Shown here: piece by piece, positions 1 through 8,409 of the stretch
How positions within the stretch are numbered: position 1 is the stretch's first letter
Layout of the letters: the number at the start of each line of letters is the position of its first letter
From: Microbacterium sp. SORGH_AS_0428
GTDB lineage: Bacteria; Actinomycetota; Actinomycetes; Actinomycetales; Microbacteriaceae
Length of the DNA: 64,000 nt
Reading direction: 5' to 3'
Assembly: GCF_031453615.1 (NCBI RefSeq)
Contig: NZ_JAVIZT010000001.1
Span: forward strand, 2,108,001-2,172,000
Translations under genes and position numbers: made by a program
The notes under the pieces: model-generated
Databases searched by the model: none
What the model saw: the letters and a program-made list of their open reading frames with translations, nothing else
Told to the model about the DNA's origin: nothing

Positions 1-460
1 CGTCGAGCCCGCGGCTCTGGACGTCGCCCGAGACCGCGTTCACGGTGAGGTCGCCGCTCAGTCCGTCCACGATCACATCGCCCGAGACCGTGTTGACGCG
101 CGCGTCCGCGGCGAGGCCGGAGACGAGAGCGCTGGCATTCACGACGCCGAGGGTGAGCGCGATGTCCGCGGGAACTGCGACGCTGATCTCGGCTTTGGGG
201 CCTCCGGAGCCGAAGTTGCGGAACACCTCGAGGAAGTTGTCCCAGCGCAGCTGCGGGTGGTCGATCTCGATGCGGCCGTCCTCGGCCGAGATGCGCAGAT
301 CCTTGGTCGTGACGGCGTGCACCTCGATGCGCACGCCGGGTTCGTCGTGGGCGACGATGTCGATCTCACCGCCGACCAGGCCCACCTTCAGGTGCGTGAT
401 GTCGTCCAGGTCGATCACGCGCGTCTCGCCGGGGTGGATGAGCCACTTTTCCGGTGCCAT
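1..460 (-). CDS. DUF4097-family protein, 3' part cut by window edge
   Basis: The visible N-terminal 153 residues begin MAPEKWLIHPGETRVIDL and continue as short alternating strands with the repeated motif VNTVSGDV ... VNAVSGDV. This is typical of the DUF4097 (DUF4098) beta-helix-like family. Function is unknown; in actinobacteria such genes usually stand next to a PadR-type regulator. The ATG at 458-460 was chosen because it opens the first family-like residues. The gene runs off the left edge, so its length and C-terminus cannot be judged. A long inverted repeat lies just upstream and is the likely control site. Confidence 0.75.
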   Translation of the reverse strand, partial: MAPEKWLIHPGETRVIDLDDITHLKVGLVGGEIDIVAHDEPGVRIEVHAVTTKDLRISAEDGRIEIDHPQLRWDNFLEVFRNFGSGGPKAEISVAVPADIALTLGVVNASALVSGLAADARVNTVSGDVIVDGLSGDLTVNAVSGDVQSRGLD

Positions 461-477
461 GTCGGTTCTCCTCGTCT

Positions 478-521
478 ATCGAGATATATCGCGTTGCGAA
501 GATAACACGATATATCTCGAT
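478..521. promoter_or_regulatory. 14-nt perfect inverted repeat, probable operator of the DUF4097 gene
   Basis: ATCGAGATATATCG at 478-491 is matched exactly by its reverse complement CGATATATCTCGAT at 508-521, with 16 nt between. It is strikingly AT-rich for this genome and lies 18-61 nt before the ATG of the DUF4097 gene. That position and symmetry fit a repressor operator. A PadR-type repressor is my guess because such regulators commonly accompany DUF4097 genes; the regulator gene is not in the window. Confidence 0.6.
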
Positions 522-530
522 TCGGAAGAC

Positions 531-599
531 CCGGACTCCTGCAGCGCGGCCGATCCGGCCTCTCGGCCGCGCTGCCGAGGGGAGTTTGCAGGAGTTCGG
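531..599. repeat. nested palindrome, 69 nt
   Basis: An outer arm CCGGACTCCTGCA (531-543) pairs with TGCAGGAGTTCGG (587-599) with one mismatch. Inside it, GCAGCGCGGCCGA (541-553) pairs exactly with TCGGCCGCGCTGC (563-575); the two hairpins share three bases, so they are alternatives at their junction. It lies 48 nt past the methyltransferase stop and could end that transcript, but there is no T-run. Size and nested layout resemble the other palindromes in this window. Confidence 0.55.
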
Positions 600-646
600 A
601 CCCGCGGTCGGAAGGGAGGGGGCCGCGGGGAGGGCGCCGCAGGGGA

Positions 647-1510
647 TCAGGCGGGCTTGGTGGCGCGGATCGTGTAGGTGAGCGGCATGACGCCGGCGAA
701 ACGGCCGGCGAGCACCCATTCGCCGTCGGTGGCGCGGTGCGTCATGCGGCCGGGCAGAGCCTCCCACGGCACGCTGTCGTGCTCGACGAGCGCGTCGATG
801 CGCAGGCCCGCGTCCAGCAGCGCGGTCACGATCTCGCCCAGGGCGTGGTTCCACTCATACGTCTTGGTCGCCGTCAGCGGACGCGTCGTCGGCACGTAGG
901 TGGAGTCGTCGTCCCACTCGAGCGGCTCGGCGGGCTCGAAGTAGGAGAAGCGGAGGTGGATGTCGTCCTCGAGCGTCTCGTTGACCGACCACAGGATGGG
1001 GTGTCCCTCGCGGATGAACAACGATCCGCCGGGGGCGAGCAGCGCCGCCACGACGCGCGCCCACTCGTCGACCCGCGGCAGCCAGCACAGCGCTCCGATG
1101 CCGGTGTAGACGAGGTCGAAGGATGCGGGCTGCAGCACCGATGCCGCATCCCTCACATCGGAGCGGACGAAGTCGACGTCGTCGCCGGACTCGGCGACGA
1201 GCCGCCGGGCCTCGGCGATCGCGGTCTCGGAGAAGTCCAGCCCGGTGACGCGTGCGCCGAGGCGTGCGAGGGAGAGCGTGTCGGTGCCGATATGGCACTG
1301 CAGATGCACGGCGCGCCGGCCGCGGATGTCGCCGAGCAGAGGCAGATCGAAGCGGACGACGTCGGAGAGCGCCTCATGGTCGTCGACGAAGCGTTCGATC
1401 CCGTATCCCGACCCGTCGCGAGCGGCATGCAGTTCTGCGCGCTCGTCCCAGTTGGCGCGGTTCGCCTCGACGAACGGGGTGGGATCGATGTGCTCGCGCG
1501 CGGAGACCAT
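647..1510 (-). CDS. class I SAM-dependent methyltransferase
   Basis: A 287-residue soluble protein with a Rossmann-type SAM-binding domain. Motif I is at about 67-95 (AVHLQCHIGTDTLSLARLG followed by ARVTGLDFS) and the acidic loop DVRDA is near 118-122. The region FDLVYTGIGALCWLP fits motif IV/post-IV, and GGSLFIREGHP follows as the next strand. The family transfers a methyl group from SAM to an unknown substrate; nothing nearby identifies it. ATG at 1510. A terminator separates it from the small membrane-protein gene upstream. Confidence 0.85.
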   Translation of the reverse strand: MVSAREHIDPTPFVEANRANWDERAELHAARDGSGYGIERFVDDHEALSDVVRFDLPLLGDIRGRRAVHLQCHIGTDTLSLARLGARVTGLDFSETAIAEARRLVAESGDDVDFVRSDVRDAASVLQPASFDLVYTGIGALCWLPRVDEWARVVAALLAPGGSLFIREGHPILWSVNETLEDDIHLRFSYFEPAEPLEWDDDSTYVPTTRPLTATKTYEWNHALGEIVTALLDAGLRIDALVEHDSVPWEALPGRMTHRATDGEWVLAGRFAGVMPLTYTIRATKPA

Positions 1511-1544
1511 GCGCTCACGCTACCCGCGCACGGCCGGACACGAA

Positions 1545-1577
1545 AAAGGGGCACCCGTCGGCGACGGATGCCCCTTT
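1545..1577 (-). terminator. rho-independent terminator of the small membrane-protein gene
   Basis: AAAGGGGCACCCGTCG (1545-1560) can pair with CGACGGATGCCCCTTT across a very short loop. The single mismatch becomes a G-U wobble in the minus-strand transcript, where the stem is followed by a run of five T (complement of 1543-1547). It lies directly after the stop of the 1587-1751 gene, so it most likely ends that transcript. Confidence 0.7.
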
Positions 1578-1586
1578 CTCGAGGTG

Positions 1587-1751
1587 TCAGACCTTGCTGC
1601 CGCCTCGAATGACTCGGAGCAGGAATGCGATCAGCGCGATGACGCCGACAATGATGGCCACCCACAGCAGCCAGTTCAGCGCTGTGTTGAGGCCTCCGAC
1701 GATCGCCAGCACGATGGCGACGACGATGATGATGAGCAGTGCGATGTTCAT
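1587..1751 (-). CDS. small hydrophobic membrane protein (54 aa)
   Basis: Fifty-four residues, almost entirely two membrane segments (about 3-20 and 26-46), ending in RVIRGGSKV. The ATG at 1751 is preceded by AGGAGAA at good spacing, so I prefer it over an upstream in-frame start that would add 24 residues of poor composition. No family recognised; it resembles small envelope or stress proteins common in actinobacteria. It is monocistronic, closed by its own terminator. Confidence 0.65.
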   Translation of the reverse strand: MNIALLIIIVVAIVLAIVGGLNTALNWLLWVAIIVGVIALIAFLLRVIRGGSKV

Positions 1752-1980
1752 CTGGATTCTCCTCGTTCTCGCCGGGACGCCGCGCGACCCGGATGCCTCG
1801 TGGGCACATGCCAACATTCCCACTGCGCACTCACAGCGTCAGAGGGGTTGACGCTCGAAAGCGCCCGGTGCTAGTCGCGTAGGCGCGCGTCCTCTCACAT
1901 GTCAAGCCCGCTGATGGACGGATGCGGCGCGCTCTAGCGTCGGGGGAACGCTTCGCGGACGCGGGGCGGGAGAGGCCGAC

Positions 1981-2250
1981 ATGCCGGGTGGACGCGGGGC
2001 GAACAGCCTGAAGGATCCGAAGCTGTACGAGGAGTTGCGGGACGAGGGCGCCTCGAAGGAGAAGGCCGCGCGCATCTCCAACGCGGCGGCGCGCGACGGG
2101 CGCTCCGCCGTCGGCCGGCGCGGCGGACGCTCCGGCGACTACGAGGACTGGACGGTTGCCGAACTGCGGAAGCGGGCGAAGGAGCTCGGTCTCACCGGAT
2201 ACTCCGGCAAGCGCAAGGCGGAGCTGATCTCGGCTCTGCGCAACCACTGA
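1981..2250 (+). CDS. DUF7218/Rho-N-like small protein
   Basis: An 89-residue basic protein. Residues 1-45 hold the segment NSLKDPKLYEELRDEGASKE typical of small actinobacterial proteins named after the Rho N-terminus. Residues 54-89 form a SAP/Rho-N-like helical unit (WTVAELRKRAKELGLTGYSG). Such units bind nucleic acid; the exact role is unknown. A clear GGGAGAGG precedes the ATG. It ends two bases before the topoisomerase IB start, so the two are probably co-transcribed and may act together on DNA. Confidence 0.75.
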   Translation: MPGGRGANSLKDPKLYEELRDEGASKEKAARISNAAARDGRSAVGRRGGRSGDYEDWTVAELRKRAKELGLTGYSGKRKAELISALRNH

Positions 2251-2251
2251 C

Positions 2252-3214
2252 GTGGCACGACTGGCCCGGGTCGATCCCGGATCGGATGCGGGGATCTCCC
2301 GCACACGCAGCGGCACGGGGTTCAGCTACACGCGACCCGACGGCACGAAGGTCACAGCGGCGGAGCGTGCCCGCATCGAGGCGCTCGTCATCCCGCCGGC
2401 GTGGCGGGAGGTCTGGATCTGCGCGAAGGACAACGGTCACATCCAAGCGGTCGGCACCGACGACGCCGGACGCCGGCAGTACCTCTACCACCCCGACTGG
2501 TCGGCGAAACGGGACAAGGGCAAGTACGCCCGCGCGCTCGCCTTGGCGGAGTCGCTGCCGCGCGCCCGGGGGCGGGTGACGGCGGCACTGCGGCGAGCCG
2601 ACGACTCGCGCGAGGCCGTGCTCGCCGCCGCGTTCCGCATGCTGGATGCGGGCGCCATCCGGATCGGTTCCACGAAGTACCTGCGTCGCGGCGGAGGGCG
2701 GGGTCTGACGACCCTGCAGCGCCGCGATGTCCGCGTCGAGGCCGGGGTGATCGAACTCGACTTCCCCGCGAAGAGCGGGGTGCGCGCCCGCATCCGCATC
2801 GAGGACGAGGACCTGGCGGTGGTTCTCGAGCAGCTGACGGCGGGCCGTCCGCGCTCGCCGCTGCTGGCCTACCGGCGCGGCAGGCGGCGCGTGGCTCTGA
2901 CGCCGGGCGAGGTGAACGCCTACATCCGTGTGCTCACCGGCGGCGACTTCACCGCGAAGGACTTCCGGACACTGCGGGGCACAGTCACCGCCGCGGAGAG
3001 CCTCGCGCTGCTCGGGCACGTGGAGACGAAGAAGGCACGCAAGCTGGCGGAGCGCGACGCCGTCAAGGCGACGTCCGCGGTGCTGTGCAACACGCCCTCC
3101 GTCGCGCGCAGCAGCTACATCGATCCGCGCGTCTGGCGGGCCTACGCCAAGGGGCGGCTGCTGGAGACGGGCGTCTCGCCGGAGACCGCGATCCGCCGCC
3201 TCGTCGAAGGCTGA
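2252..3214 (+). CDS. DNA topoisomerase IB (poxvirus/bacterial type)
   Basis: A 320-residue type IB topoisomerase that relaxes supercoils through a 3'-phosphotyrosyl intermediate. By my count the expected catalytic residues are all present: R137 (AIRIG), K174 (FPAKSG), R239 (KDFRTLRGT), N280 (LCNTPSV) and the nucleophile Y289 (SSYIDP). The GLTTL signature is at 151-155. In some enzymes of the family the fourth residue is His rather than Asn. Length is normal. The start is GTG at 2252, immediately after the stop of the Rho-N-like gene. Confidence 0.93.
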   Translation: MARLARVDPGSDAGISRTRSGTGFSYTRPDGTKVTAAERARIEALVIPPAWREVWICAKDNGHIQAVGTDDAGRRQYLYHPDWSAKRDKGKYARALALAESLPRARGRVTAALRRADDSREAVLAAAFRMLDAGAIRIGSTKYLRRGGGRGLTTLQRRDVRVEAGVIELDFPAKSGVRARIRIEDEDLAVVLEQLTAGRPRSPLLAYRRGRRRVALTPGEVNAYIRVLTGGDFTAKDFRTLRGTVTAAESLALLGHVETKKARKLAERDAVKATSAVLCNTPSVARSSYIDPRVWRAYAKGRLLETGVSPETAIRRLVEG

Positions 3215-3240
3215 GTGCCGACGGCGAGTGACGAACCACG

Positions 3241-3271
3241 CGCGGACGGATGTCGGAAGGAGACGTCCGCG
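3241..3271 (+). promoter_or_regulatory. leader hairpin upstream of the crcB pair
   Basis: CGCGGACG (3241-3248) pairs with CGTCCGCG (3264-3271), 19 nt before the first crcB start. I looked for a fluoride riboswitch here and do not see its conserved core, so this is only a stable hairpin in the short intergenic gap. It could act as a weak terminator for the topoisomerase transcript. Confidence 0.35.
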
Positions 3272-3290
3272 GCGGGAGTAGCGTTGCCCC

Positions 3291-3665
3291 GTGGCAGCAG
3301 GCTTCTCGTGGCGGCATCTCGGGCTGATCGTCCTCGGCGGCGCGATCGGCACCGGCGCGCGGGCCGGGCTTCTGCTCATCGACGCCCCCGCGTGGCATCC
3401 GATCGCGGTCCCCGTCATCAACGTCACGGGGGCGTTCGCGCTGGGGCTGTTGACGGCGGTGCTCACCCGCCGCGCAGAGACCGCGCGCTCCCGAGACCTG
3501 CGTCAGCTGCTCGGAACCGGTGTGCTCGGCGGGTACACGACCTACAGCACGTTCGCGGTGCAGGCGGTCGACGGGACGGCCGTGGCGCTGACCCTCGCCA
3601 CCGTGGCCGTGGGACTCGCCGCCGCCTTGGCGGGCCTCGCCCTCGGCCGGAGGGGGGCCGCGTGA
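3291..3665 (+). CDS. crcB: CrcB/Fluc fluoride channel subunit 1
   Basis: A 124-residue, four-helix membrane protein of the Fluc family. These proteins dimerise in antiparallel fashion to export fluoride and protect enolase and pyrophosphatase. Diagnostic segments are VINVTGAFALG (N44 in the pore helix) and GTGVLGGYTTYSTF (75-88) with the conserved Thr/Ser/Phe. Start GTG at 3291. Its stop overlaps the start of the second copy by 4 nt, the usual arrangement when two different subunits form a heterodimer. Confidence 0.93.
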   Translation: MAAGFSWRHLGLIVLGGAIGTGARAGLLLIDAPAWHPIAVPVINVTGAFALGLLTAVLTRRAETARSRDLRQLLGTGVLGGYTTYSTFAVQAVDGTAVALTLATVAVGLAAALAGLALGRRGAA

Positions 3666-4033
3666 CGCCGCTCGTCTTCCTCGTCGTCGCCGTCGCCGGC
3701 GGCGTCGGCGCGGGTGCGCGCTACGTCGTCGACCTCGCCGTCAGCACACTCGTGGGCGCCCGCTTCCCCTGGGGGACGCTCGTCATCAACGTGACCGGAT
3801 CGTTCGCGCTCGGTCTGCTGACCGGTGCGGTCTCGGATGCGGCGCTGCTCGCCGTGATCGGCACGGGGCTCTTGGGAGGCTTCACGACCTTCAGCTCGGT
3901 GGCTGCGGTCAGCGCCGTCATGGCGACCGACCGGCGCGGCTGGGCGGCCGCCACCAACACGGTCGGAACGCTCGTTCTGGCGATCGCCGCCGCGGCTGTC
4001 GGTCTCGCGGTCGGCGGTCTCGTCGCCGGGTAG
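3662..4033 (+). CDS. crcB: CrcB/Fluc fluoride channel subunit 2
   Basis: A 123-residue second Fluc subunit with VINVTGSFALG (N43) and GTGLLGGFTTFSS (67-79). The GTG start at 3662 overlaps the stop of the first crcB (GTGA), so translation is coupled. Paired non-identical crcB genes typically make a heterodimeric channel in Gram-positive bacteria. Four membrane helices are visible. Confidence 0.93.
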   Translation: MTPLVFLVVAVAGGVGAGARYVVDLAVSTLVGARFPWGTLVINVTGSFALGLLTGAVSDAALLAVIGTGLLGGFTTFSSVAAVSAVMATDRRGWAAATNTVGTLVLAIAAAAVGLAVGGLVAG

Positions 4034-4080
4034 CGGCACGGGCCCGGCGAAAGCCCGAGAACGCGTGAGATACTGAGCCC

Positions 4081-4096
4081 GATACAGCCCTGTATC
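4081..4096. promoter_or_regulatory. GATACAG/CTGTATC palindrome before the RND gene
   Basis: GATACAG at 4081-4087 and CTGTATC at 4090-4096 form a perfect 7+7 inverted repeat with a 2-nt centre, 53 nt before the GTG of the RND exporter. Size and symmetry fit a TetR- or MarR-type repressor site. No such regulator gene is adjacent, so the binding protein is unknown. Confidence 0.5.
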
Positions 4097-4149
4097 GTGC
4101 CTCCTCGCCGCTGCACCCCTCTCGAGTCGGCCGTCCTGAAAGCGCTCCC

Positions 4150-7100
4150 GTGTCACATCTGGCAGTCCTCAGCCTGAAGAACCGCGCCCTCATCGCGCTC
4201 ATCACGATCGTCGCGGCGATCTTCGGCTCGCTCGCGCTGACGAGCCTCAAGCAGGAGCTCATCCCCTCGGTGGAGTTCCCACAGCTGTCGATTCTGTCGA
4301 CCTACCCCGGCGCCTCGCCCGAGGTCGTCTCCAACGATGTCTCGACGCCCATCGAGACCGCGATCCAGGGCGTGCCGGGCCTCGAATCCACGACGGCGAC
4401 GAGCACGACCAATGCCTCGATCGTGCGGGCGTCGTTCACCTACGGCACCAACCTCGCCACCGCCGAGCAGAAGATCAGTCTCGCGATCGGGCGCATCAAG
4501 GACCAGCTGCCCACCGGTGTCGAGCCCAACGTCATCTCCGTGTCGATCGACGACCTGCCCGTCATCCAGCTGGCCGTCACCGGCTACGCCGACGCGCAGG
4601 CGATCCAGGACAAGCTCGAGTCCGCGGTCATCCCCGAGATCCAGGATCTCGTCGGCGTCAACGCGGCGCAGATCGTCGGCGGCATCGGCAAGCGCGTGGT
4701 CATCACCCCGGATGCGGCGCAGCTCGCCGCATCCGGCTTCACGCAGCAGGCGATCACCGATGCGCTCGACAAGAACGGCGTGCTCTTCCCGGGCGGTGCC
4801 ATCACCGAGGGCGACCAGACCCTGACCGTGCAGACCGGCGCCAAGATCACCTCGGTCGACGAACTCGCGGCGCTCCCGCTCGTGCCCACGGATGCGGCGC
4901 AGTTCGGCGCGGGTACCGTGACGATAGGCCAGGTCGCGACGGTCGCCGAAGCGGCCGATCCCGTCACCTCGCTCTCCCGGGTCAACGGTGAGCCGGCTCT
5001 GACGATCGCCGTCACCAAGCTCCCGGCGGCGAACACGGTGGACGTCTCCCGCGCCGTCACCGACGCGCTGCCGCAGCTGAGCGATGCGCTCGGCGGCGAT
5101 GCCCAGTTCTCCGTGGTCTTCGACCAGGCGCCCTACATCGAGCAGTCGATCGAGGCGTTGGCGCAGGAGGGGCTGCTCGGGCTCGTCTTCGCGGTTCTCG
5201 TCATCCTGGTCTTCCTGCTGTCGGTGCGCGCGACGATCGTCACGGCGATCTCGATCCCGACGAGCGTGCTGATCACCTTCATCGGCATCCAGGCGTTCGG
5301 CTACTCGCTCAACATCCTGACCCTCGGCGCGCTGACCATCGCGATCGGCCGCGTCGTGGACGACTCGATCGTCGTCATCGAGAACATCCGTCGGCACTAC
5401 GTCGGCGACGCCGACAAACGCGCCTCCATCCTGCTCGCCGTGCGTGAAGTGGCGGCAGCGGTGACCGCATCCACGATCACGACCGTGGCGGTCTTCCTGC
5501 CGATCGCCTTCGTGGGAGACCTCACGGGCGAACTGTTCCGTCCCTTCGCGTTGACGGTCACCCTCGCGATGACCGCCTCGCTGTTCGTGTCGCTCACGAT
5601 CGTGCCTGTTCTCGCGTACTGGTTCCTCAAGCCGGGCAAGCCGGTGGAGGGACCCGACGGCGAGAGCATCGACCCGGAGGACCCGTCCGCGCCGCCCTCG
5701 CGCCTGCAGAAGGCGTACCTGCCGGTGCTCTCGTGGACGCTCAAGCACTCGTGGGTCACGCTCGGCCTCGCGCTGCTCGTCCTGGTCGGAACCGGCGCGC
5801 TCGCGCCGCTGATGAAGACGAACTTCCTCGGCGACTCCGGTCAGAACACGCTGACCATCACGCAGACCCTGGGTCCGGCCGCCAGCCTCGACGCGGAGGA
5901 CGCCGCGGCGTCCCGCGTGGAGGAGACCCTCAAGGGCGTGGACGGCATCGAGACCGTGCAGGTCTCGATCGGATCGAGCGGCTCCGCCGTGCGCGACGCG
6001 TTCTCCGGTGGCAGCGGCGGCATCACCTACTCGATCACGACGGATGCGGGAGCCGATCAGCTCGCCCTCCGCGACCGCGTGCAGTCCGCCCTCGCCGATC
6101 TCGATGACGTGGGCACCATCGCGATCGCCTCCTCCGGCGGCGGCTTCGGCTCGAGTGACATCGAGATCGATGTGACCGCGCCGGACCAGCAGACCCTGCA
6201 GCAGGCGACGGATGCGGTGCAGTCGGGCCTCGAGGGCAAGGACGGCATCTCGCAGGTCACGAGCAACCTCTCCGCGTCGCTGCCCTACATCGCCGTGACG
6301 GTGGATCGGGATGCGGCCGCGGCGCGCGGGTTGTCCGAGGTCGCCGTCGGCGGGCTCGTCTCCGGCACCATGCAGCCGCGTCAGGTCGGCTCCGTGGAGA
6401 TCGACGGCACCTCGCTGACGGTCTACCTCGCCGCATCCCAGGTCCCGGTGACCATCGACGATCTGCGGGCGCTCACCATCCCGAGCGTGGGCGGTGTCGT
6501 GCGACTCGACCAGATCGCGACGGTCGAGCAGAGCCAGGGGCCCACTTCGATCACGACCGAGCGCGGCCAGCGCACCGCCACGGTCACCGTCACCCCGTCG
6601 GGCGACGACCTGACTTCGGCCAACGCGACCGTCAACAAGGCGCTCGCCGACGTATCGCTGCCCACGGGGGCCGACGCCTCGCTCGGCGGCGTCGTCACCC
6701 AGCAGACCGACGCGTTCACCCAGCTGGGTCTCGCGATGCTCGCGGCCATCCTGATCGTGTACATCGTCATGGTCGCGACCTTCAAGTCGCTGCGTCAGCC
6801 GCTGCTGCTGCTGGTGTCCGTGCCGTTCGCGGCGACCGGCGCCATCCTGTTGCAGATCGCGACGGGTGTGCCGCTGGGCGTGGCCTCGCTCATCGGTGTG
6901 CTGATGCTCATCGGCATCGTGGTGACGAACGCGATCGTGCTCGTCGATCTGGTCAATCAGTACCGCGAGAAGGGGCTGAACGCCCACGACGCCACGGTCG
7001 CGGGCGGCTCACGCAGACTCCGTCCCATCCTGATGACGGCGGCGGCGACGATCTTCGCGCTCACCCCGATGGCGTTGGGGATCACGGGCCACGGCGGCTT

Positions 7101-7314
7101 CATCTCTCAGCCGTTGGCCATCGTGGTCATCGGCGGACTGGTCTCGTCGACGGTGCTGACGCTGCTCGTGCTGCCGACGCTCTACAACCTCGTCGAGGGT
7201 GCGAGAGAGCGCCGGCGTGCGCGACGCGCCGGCGACGAACCGGCATCCGGCTCGCCCGAGACCGCCGGGGAACCCGATGCGCCGACGACGCGGCGGGCGC
7301 TGCGGGGGTCCTGA
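4150..7314 (+). CDS. RND-family efflux permease (AcrB/HAE-like)
   Basis: A 1054-residue inner-membrane transporter that exchanges protons for hydrophobic or amphiphilic substrates. The layout is the usual duplicated one: a first helix (about 12-30), a large extracytoplasmic domain, a helix bundle near 335-500, a second large domain, and a final bundle near 855-1010. The proton-relay helix carries IAIGRVVDDSIVVIEN with D404 and D405. No membrane-fusion or outer-membrane partner is encoded nearby, as expected in a Gram-positive cell. Start GTG at 4150. The last 188 nt overlap the antisense 3' end of the DUF998 gene. Confidence 0.9.
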   Translation: MSHLAVLSLKNRALIALITIVAAIFGSLALTSLKQELIPSVEFPQLSILSTYPGASPEVVSNDVSTPIETAIQGVPGLESTTATSTTNASIVRASFTYGTNLATAEQKISLAIGRIKDQLPTGVEPNVISVSIDDLPVIQLAVTGYADAQAIQDKLESAVIPEIQDLVGVNAAQIVGGIGKRVVITPDAAQLAASGFTQQAITDALDKNGVLFPGGAITEGDQTLTVQTGAKITSVDELAALPLVPTDAAQFGAGTVTIGQVATVAEAADPVTSLSRVNGEPALTIAVTKLPAANTVDVSRAVTDALPQLSDALGGDAQFSVVFDQAPYIEQSIEALAQEGLLGLVFAVLVILVFLLSVRATIVTAISIPTSVLITFIGIQAFGYSLNILTLGALTIAIGRVVDDSIVVIENIRRHYVGDADKRASILLAVREVAAAVTASTITTVAVFLPIAFVGDLTGELFRPFALTVTLAMTASLFVSLTIVPVLAYWFLKPGKPVEGPDGESIDPEDPSAPPSRLQKAYLPVLSWTLKHSWVTLGLALLVLVGTGALAPLMKTNFLGDSGQNTLTITQTLGPAASLDAEDAAASRVEETLKGVDGIETVQVSIGSSGSAVRDAFSGGSGGITYSITTDAGADQLALRDRVQSALADLDDVGTIAIASSGGGFGSSDIEIDVTAPDQQTLQQATDAVQSGLEGKDGISQVTSNLSASLPYIAVTVDRDAAAARGLSEVAVGGLVSGTMQPRQVGSVEIDGTSLTVYLAASQVPVTIDDLRALTIPSVGGVVRLDQIATVEQSQGPTSITTERGQRTATVTVTPSGDDLTSANATVNKALADVSLPTGADASLGGVVTQQTDAFTQLGLAMLAAILIVYIVMVATFKSLRQPLLLLVSVPFAATGAILLQIATGVPLGVASLIGVLMLIGIVVTNAIVLVDLVNQYREKGLNAHDATVAGGSRRLRPILMTAAATIFALTPMALGITGHGGFISQPLAIVVIGGLVSSTVLTLLVLPTLYNLVEGARERRRARRAGDEPASGSPETAGEPDAPTTRRALRGS

Positions 7315-8122
7315 CCTCGACGGCGCCCGTGCCGGTCGCGCCCTGCGGTTCGGCATCGGAAACCGGGGTGCGGGCGGCGACCACCGGCTCCGTCGACGCG
7401 GATGCGGACGCCACCGGTTCGGTCTGGGCGGCGGGCGCTGCGCACGCGGCCAGAGCGCTGAGGAAGACGCCCGACCACCCGAACATCGCGCTGAAGGCGA
7501 TGACCTCGAACAGAGCGAGGTTGATCGTGCCCGTGACGAAGACCCAGGCCCCTGCGAACAGGCCGACGAACACGAATCCCGTGGTCAGCACCAGCCGCTT
7601 CGGGAAGCGGTGCATCATGAACGGGCTCGTCAGCAGGAGTCCGGCGAAGCCGAGGACCATGGCGGCGGCGACCCGATCGTGGACGAATCCGTTGGTCGTC
7701 AGCGGCACGCATCCCACCAGAGCCAGGTTCGCGCCGACGACCGAGAAGAGGATGCGGGCGGTCGTCGCCGTGCCGCGGCGCACGCGCGTGCCCTCCAGCG
7801 GGCGGAGCTGACGCGCGGCGGCGCGTGCGAACAGCAGCACGGTGGAGCCGCCGAGGATGAGCGTGCCGTTGAAGAACATCGCCGACGCGTCACCGTACGT
7901 GCCCAGCTCGCTGAAGTGCAGTCGCCACCACTGCGGATTCGTCGTCGTCGCGATCGAGATCCCGAGCCCGGTGAGCAGGATCGTCAGCGCCAGCACGGCG
8001 AGACGCAGGGCATCCGCCTGCAGGAGCCCTGTCACCGCGCGCTGCAGGCGCACGCGCGGCGGCGTGGGGTCTGCCCCGCTGAGGCTCGAAGCAGGAAACG
8101 ACGCGAACACGGTACGCAACAT
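7127..8122 (-). CDS. DUF998 membrane protein with long polar C-terminal tail
   Basis: Residues 1-250 contain six to seven membrane segments with the DUF998 pattern, including LHFSELGTYGDASAMFFNGT and FVHDRVAAAMVLGFAGLL. Residues 250-331 are a Pro/Ala/Arg-rich tail. The ATG at 8122 has a strong GGAGGG eight bases upstream and is preferred over a start 22 residues earlier. Function of the family is unknown. The tail is encoded antisense to the last 188 nt of the RND gene, so either this is a genuine convergent overlap or the true stop was lost. Confidence 0.75.
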   Translation of the reverse strand: MLRTVFASFPASSLSGADPTPPRVRLQRAVTGLLQADALRLAVLALTILLTGLGISIATTTNPQWWRLHFSELGTYGDASAMFFNGTLILGGSTVLLFARAAARQLRPLEGTRVRRGTATTARILFSVVGANLALVGCVPLTTNGFVHDRVAAAMVLGFAGLLLTSPFMMHRFPKRLVLTTGFVFVGLFAGAWVFVTGTINLALFEVIAFSAMFGWSGVFLSALAACAAPAAQTEPVASASASTEPVVAARTPVSDAEPQGATGTGAVEVRTPAAPAASSAHRVPRRSRASRMPVRRRRVAHAGALSHPRRGCRASAARAASAPSTRPVRR

Positions 8123-8341
8123 GCGGGTACCCTCCACCCAGACGGACACCGATCCGGCCGGTGGAAACGTGGAGCCCCTTGCACGCACCGGCTGGCGAGC
8201 AGCTCAGCCGGTCGGCGTCGCCGCAGCGGCCGAAACCGCATGGGTCAACGATATCCGTCGGAGGTTACCGCCAACCCCGATGCGTGTTACCGACGGACGC
8301 GGAACAGCGGGACCGTCGGCACCGAGCGAGCATCCGATCAC

Positions 8342-8390
8342 CGAGTGAGCATCACAGCGGATGCGTGCTCGCCGGACGAGTGCTCACTCG
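8342..8390 (-). terminator. terminator-like hairpin after the epimerase gene
   Basis: CGAGTGAGCA (8342-8351) pairs exactly with TGCTCACTCG (8381-8390). The loop contains a further imperfect stem. It lies about 20 nt past the stop of the minus-strand aldose epimerase gene and has no T-run. Between here and the DUF998 start at 8122 there is only one other 8-bp hairpin (8187-8212) and no gene. Confidence 0.4.
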
Positions 8391-8409
8391 CGGGTCCGGG
8401 TCAGACGTC

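Noticed and set aside
3215-3290. Possible fluoride riboswitch before crcB
   Set aside because: Only a simple hairpin is visible; the conserved riboswitch core is not recognisable.
4153-6987. A very long minus-strand open frame (over 900 codons) opposite the RND transporter
   Set aside because: Its composition is rich in Arg/Asp/His with no fold signals. It mirrors the third-position G/C bias of the real gene, which has clear RND motifs.
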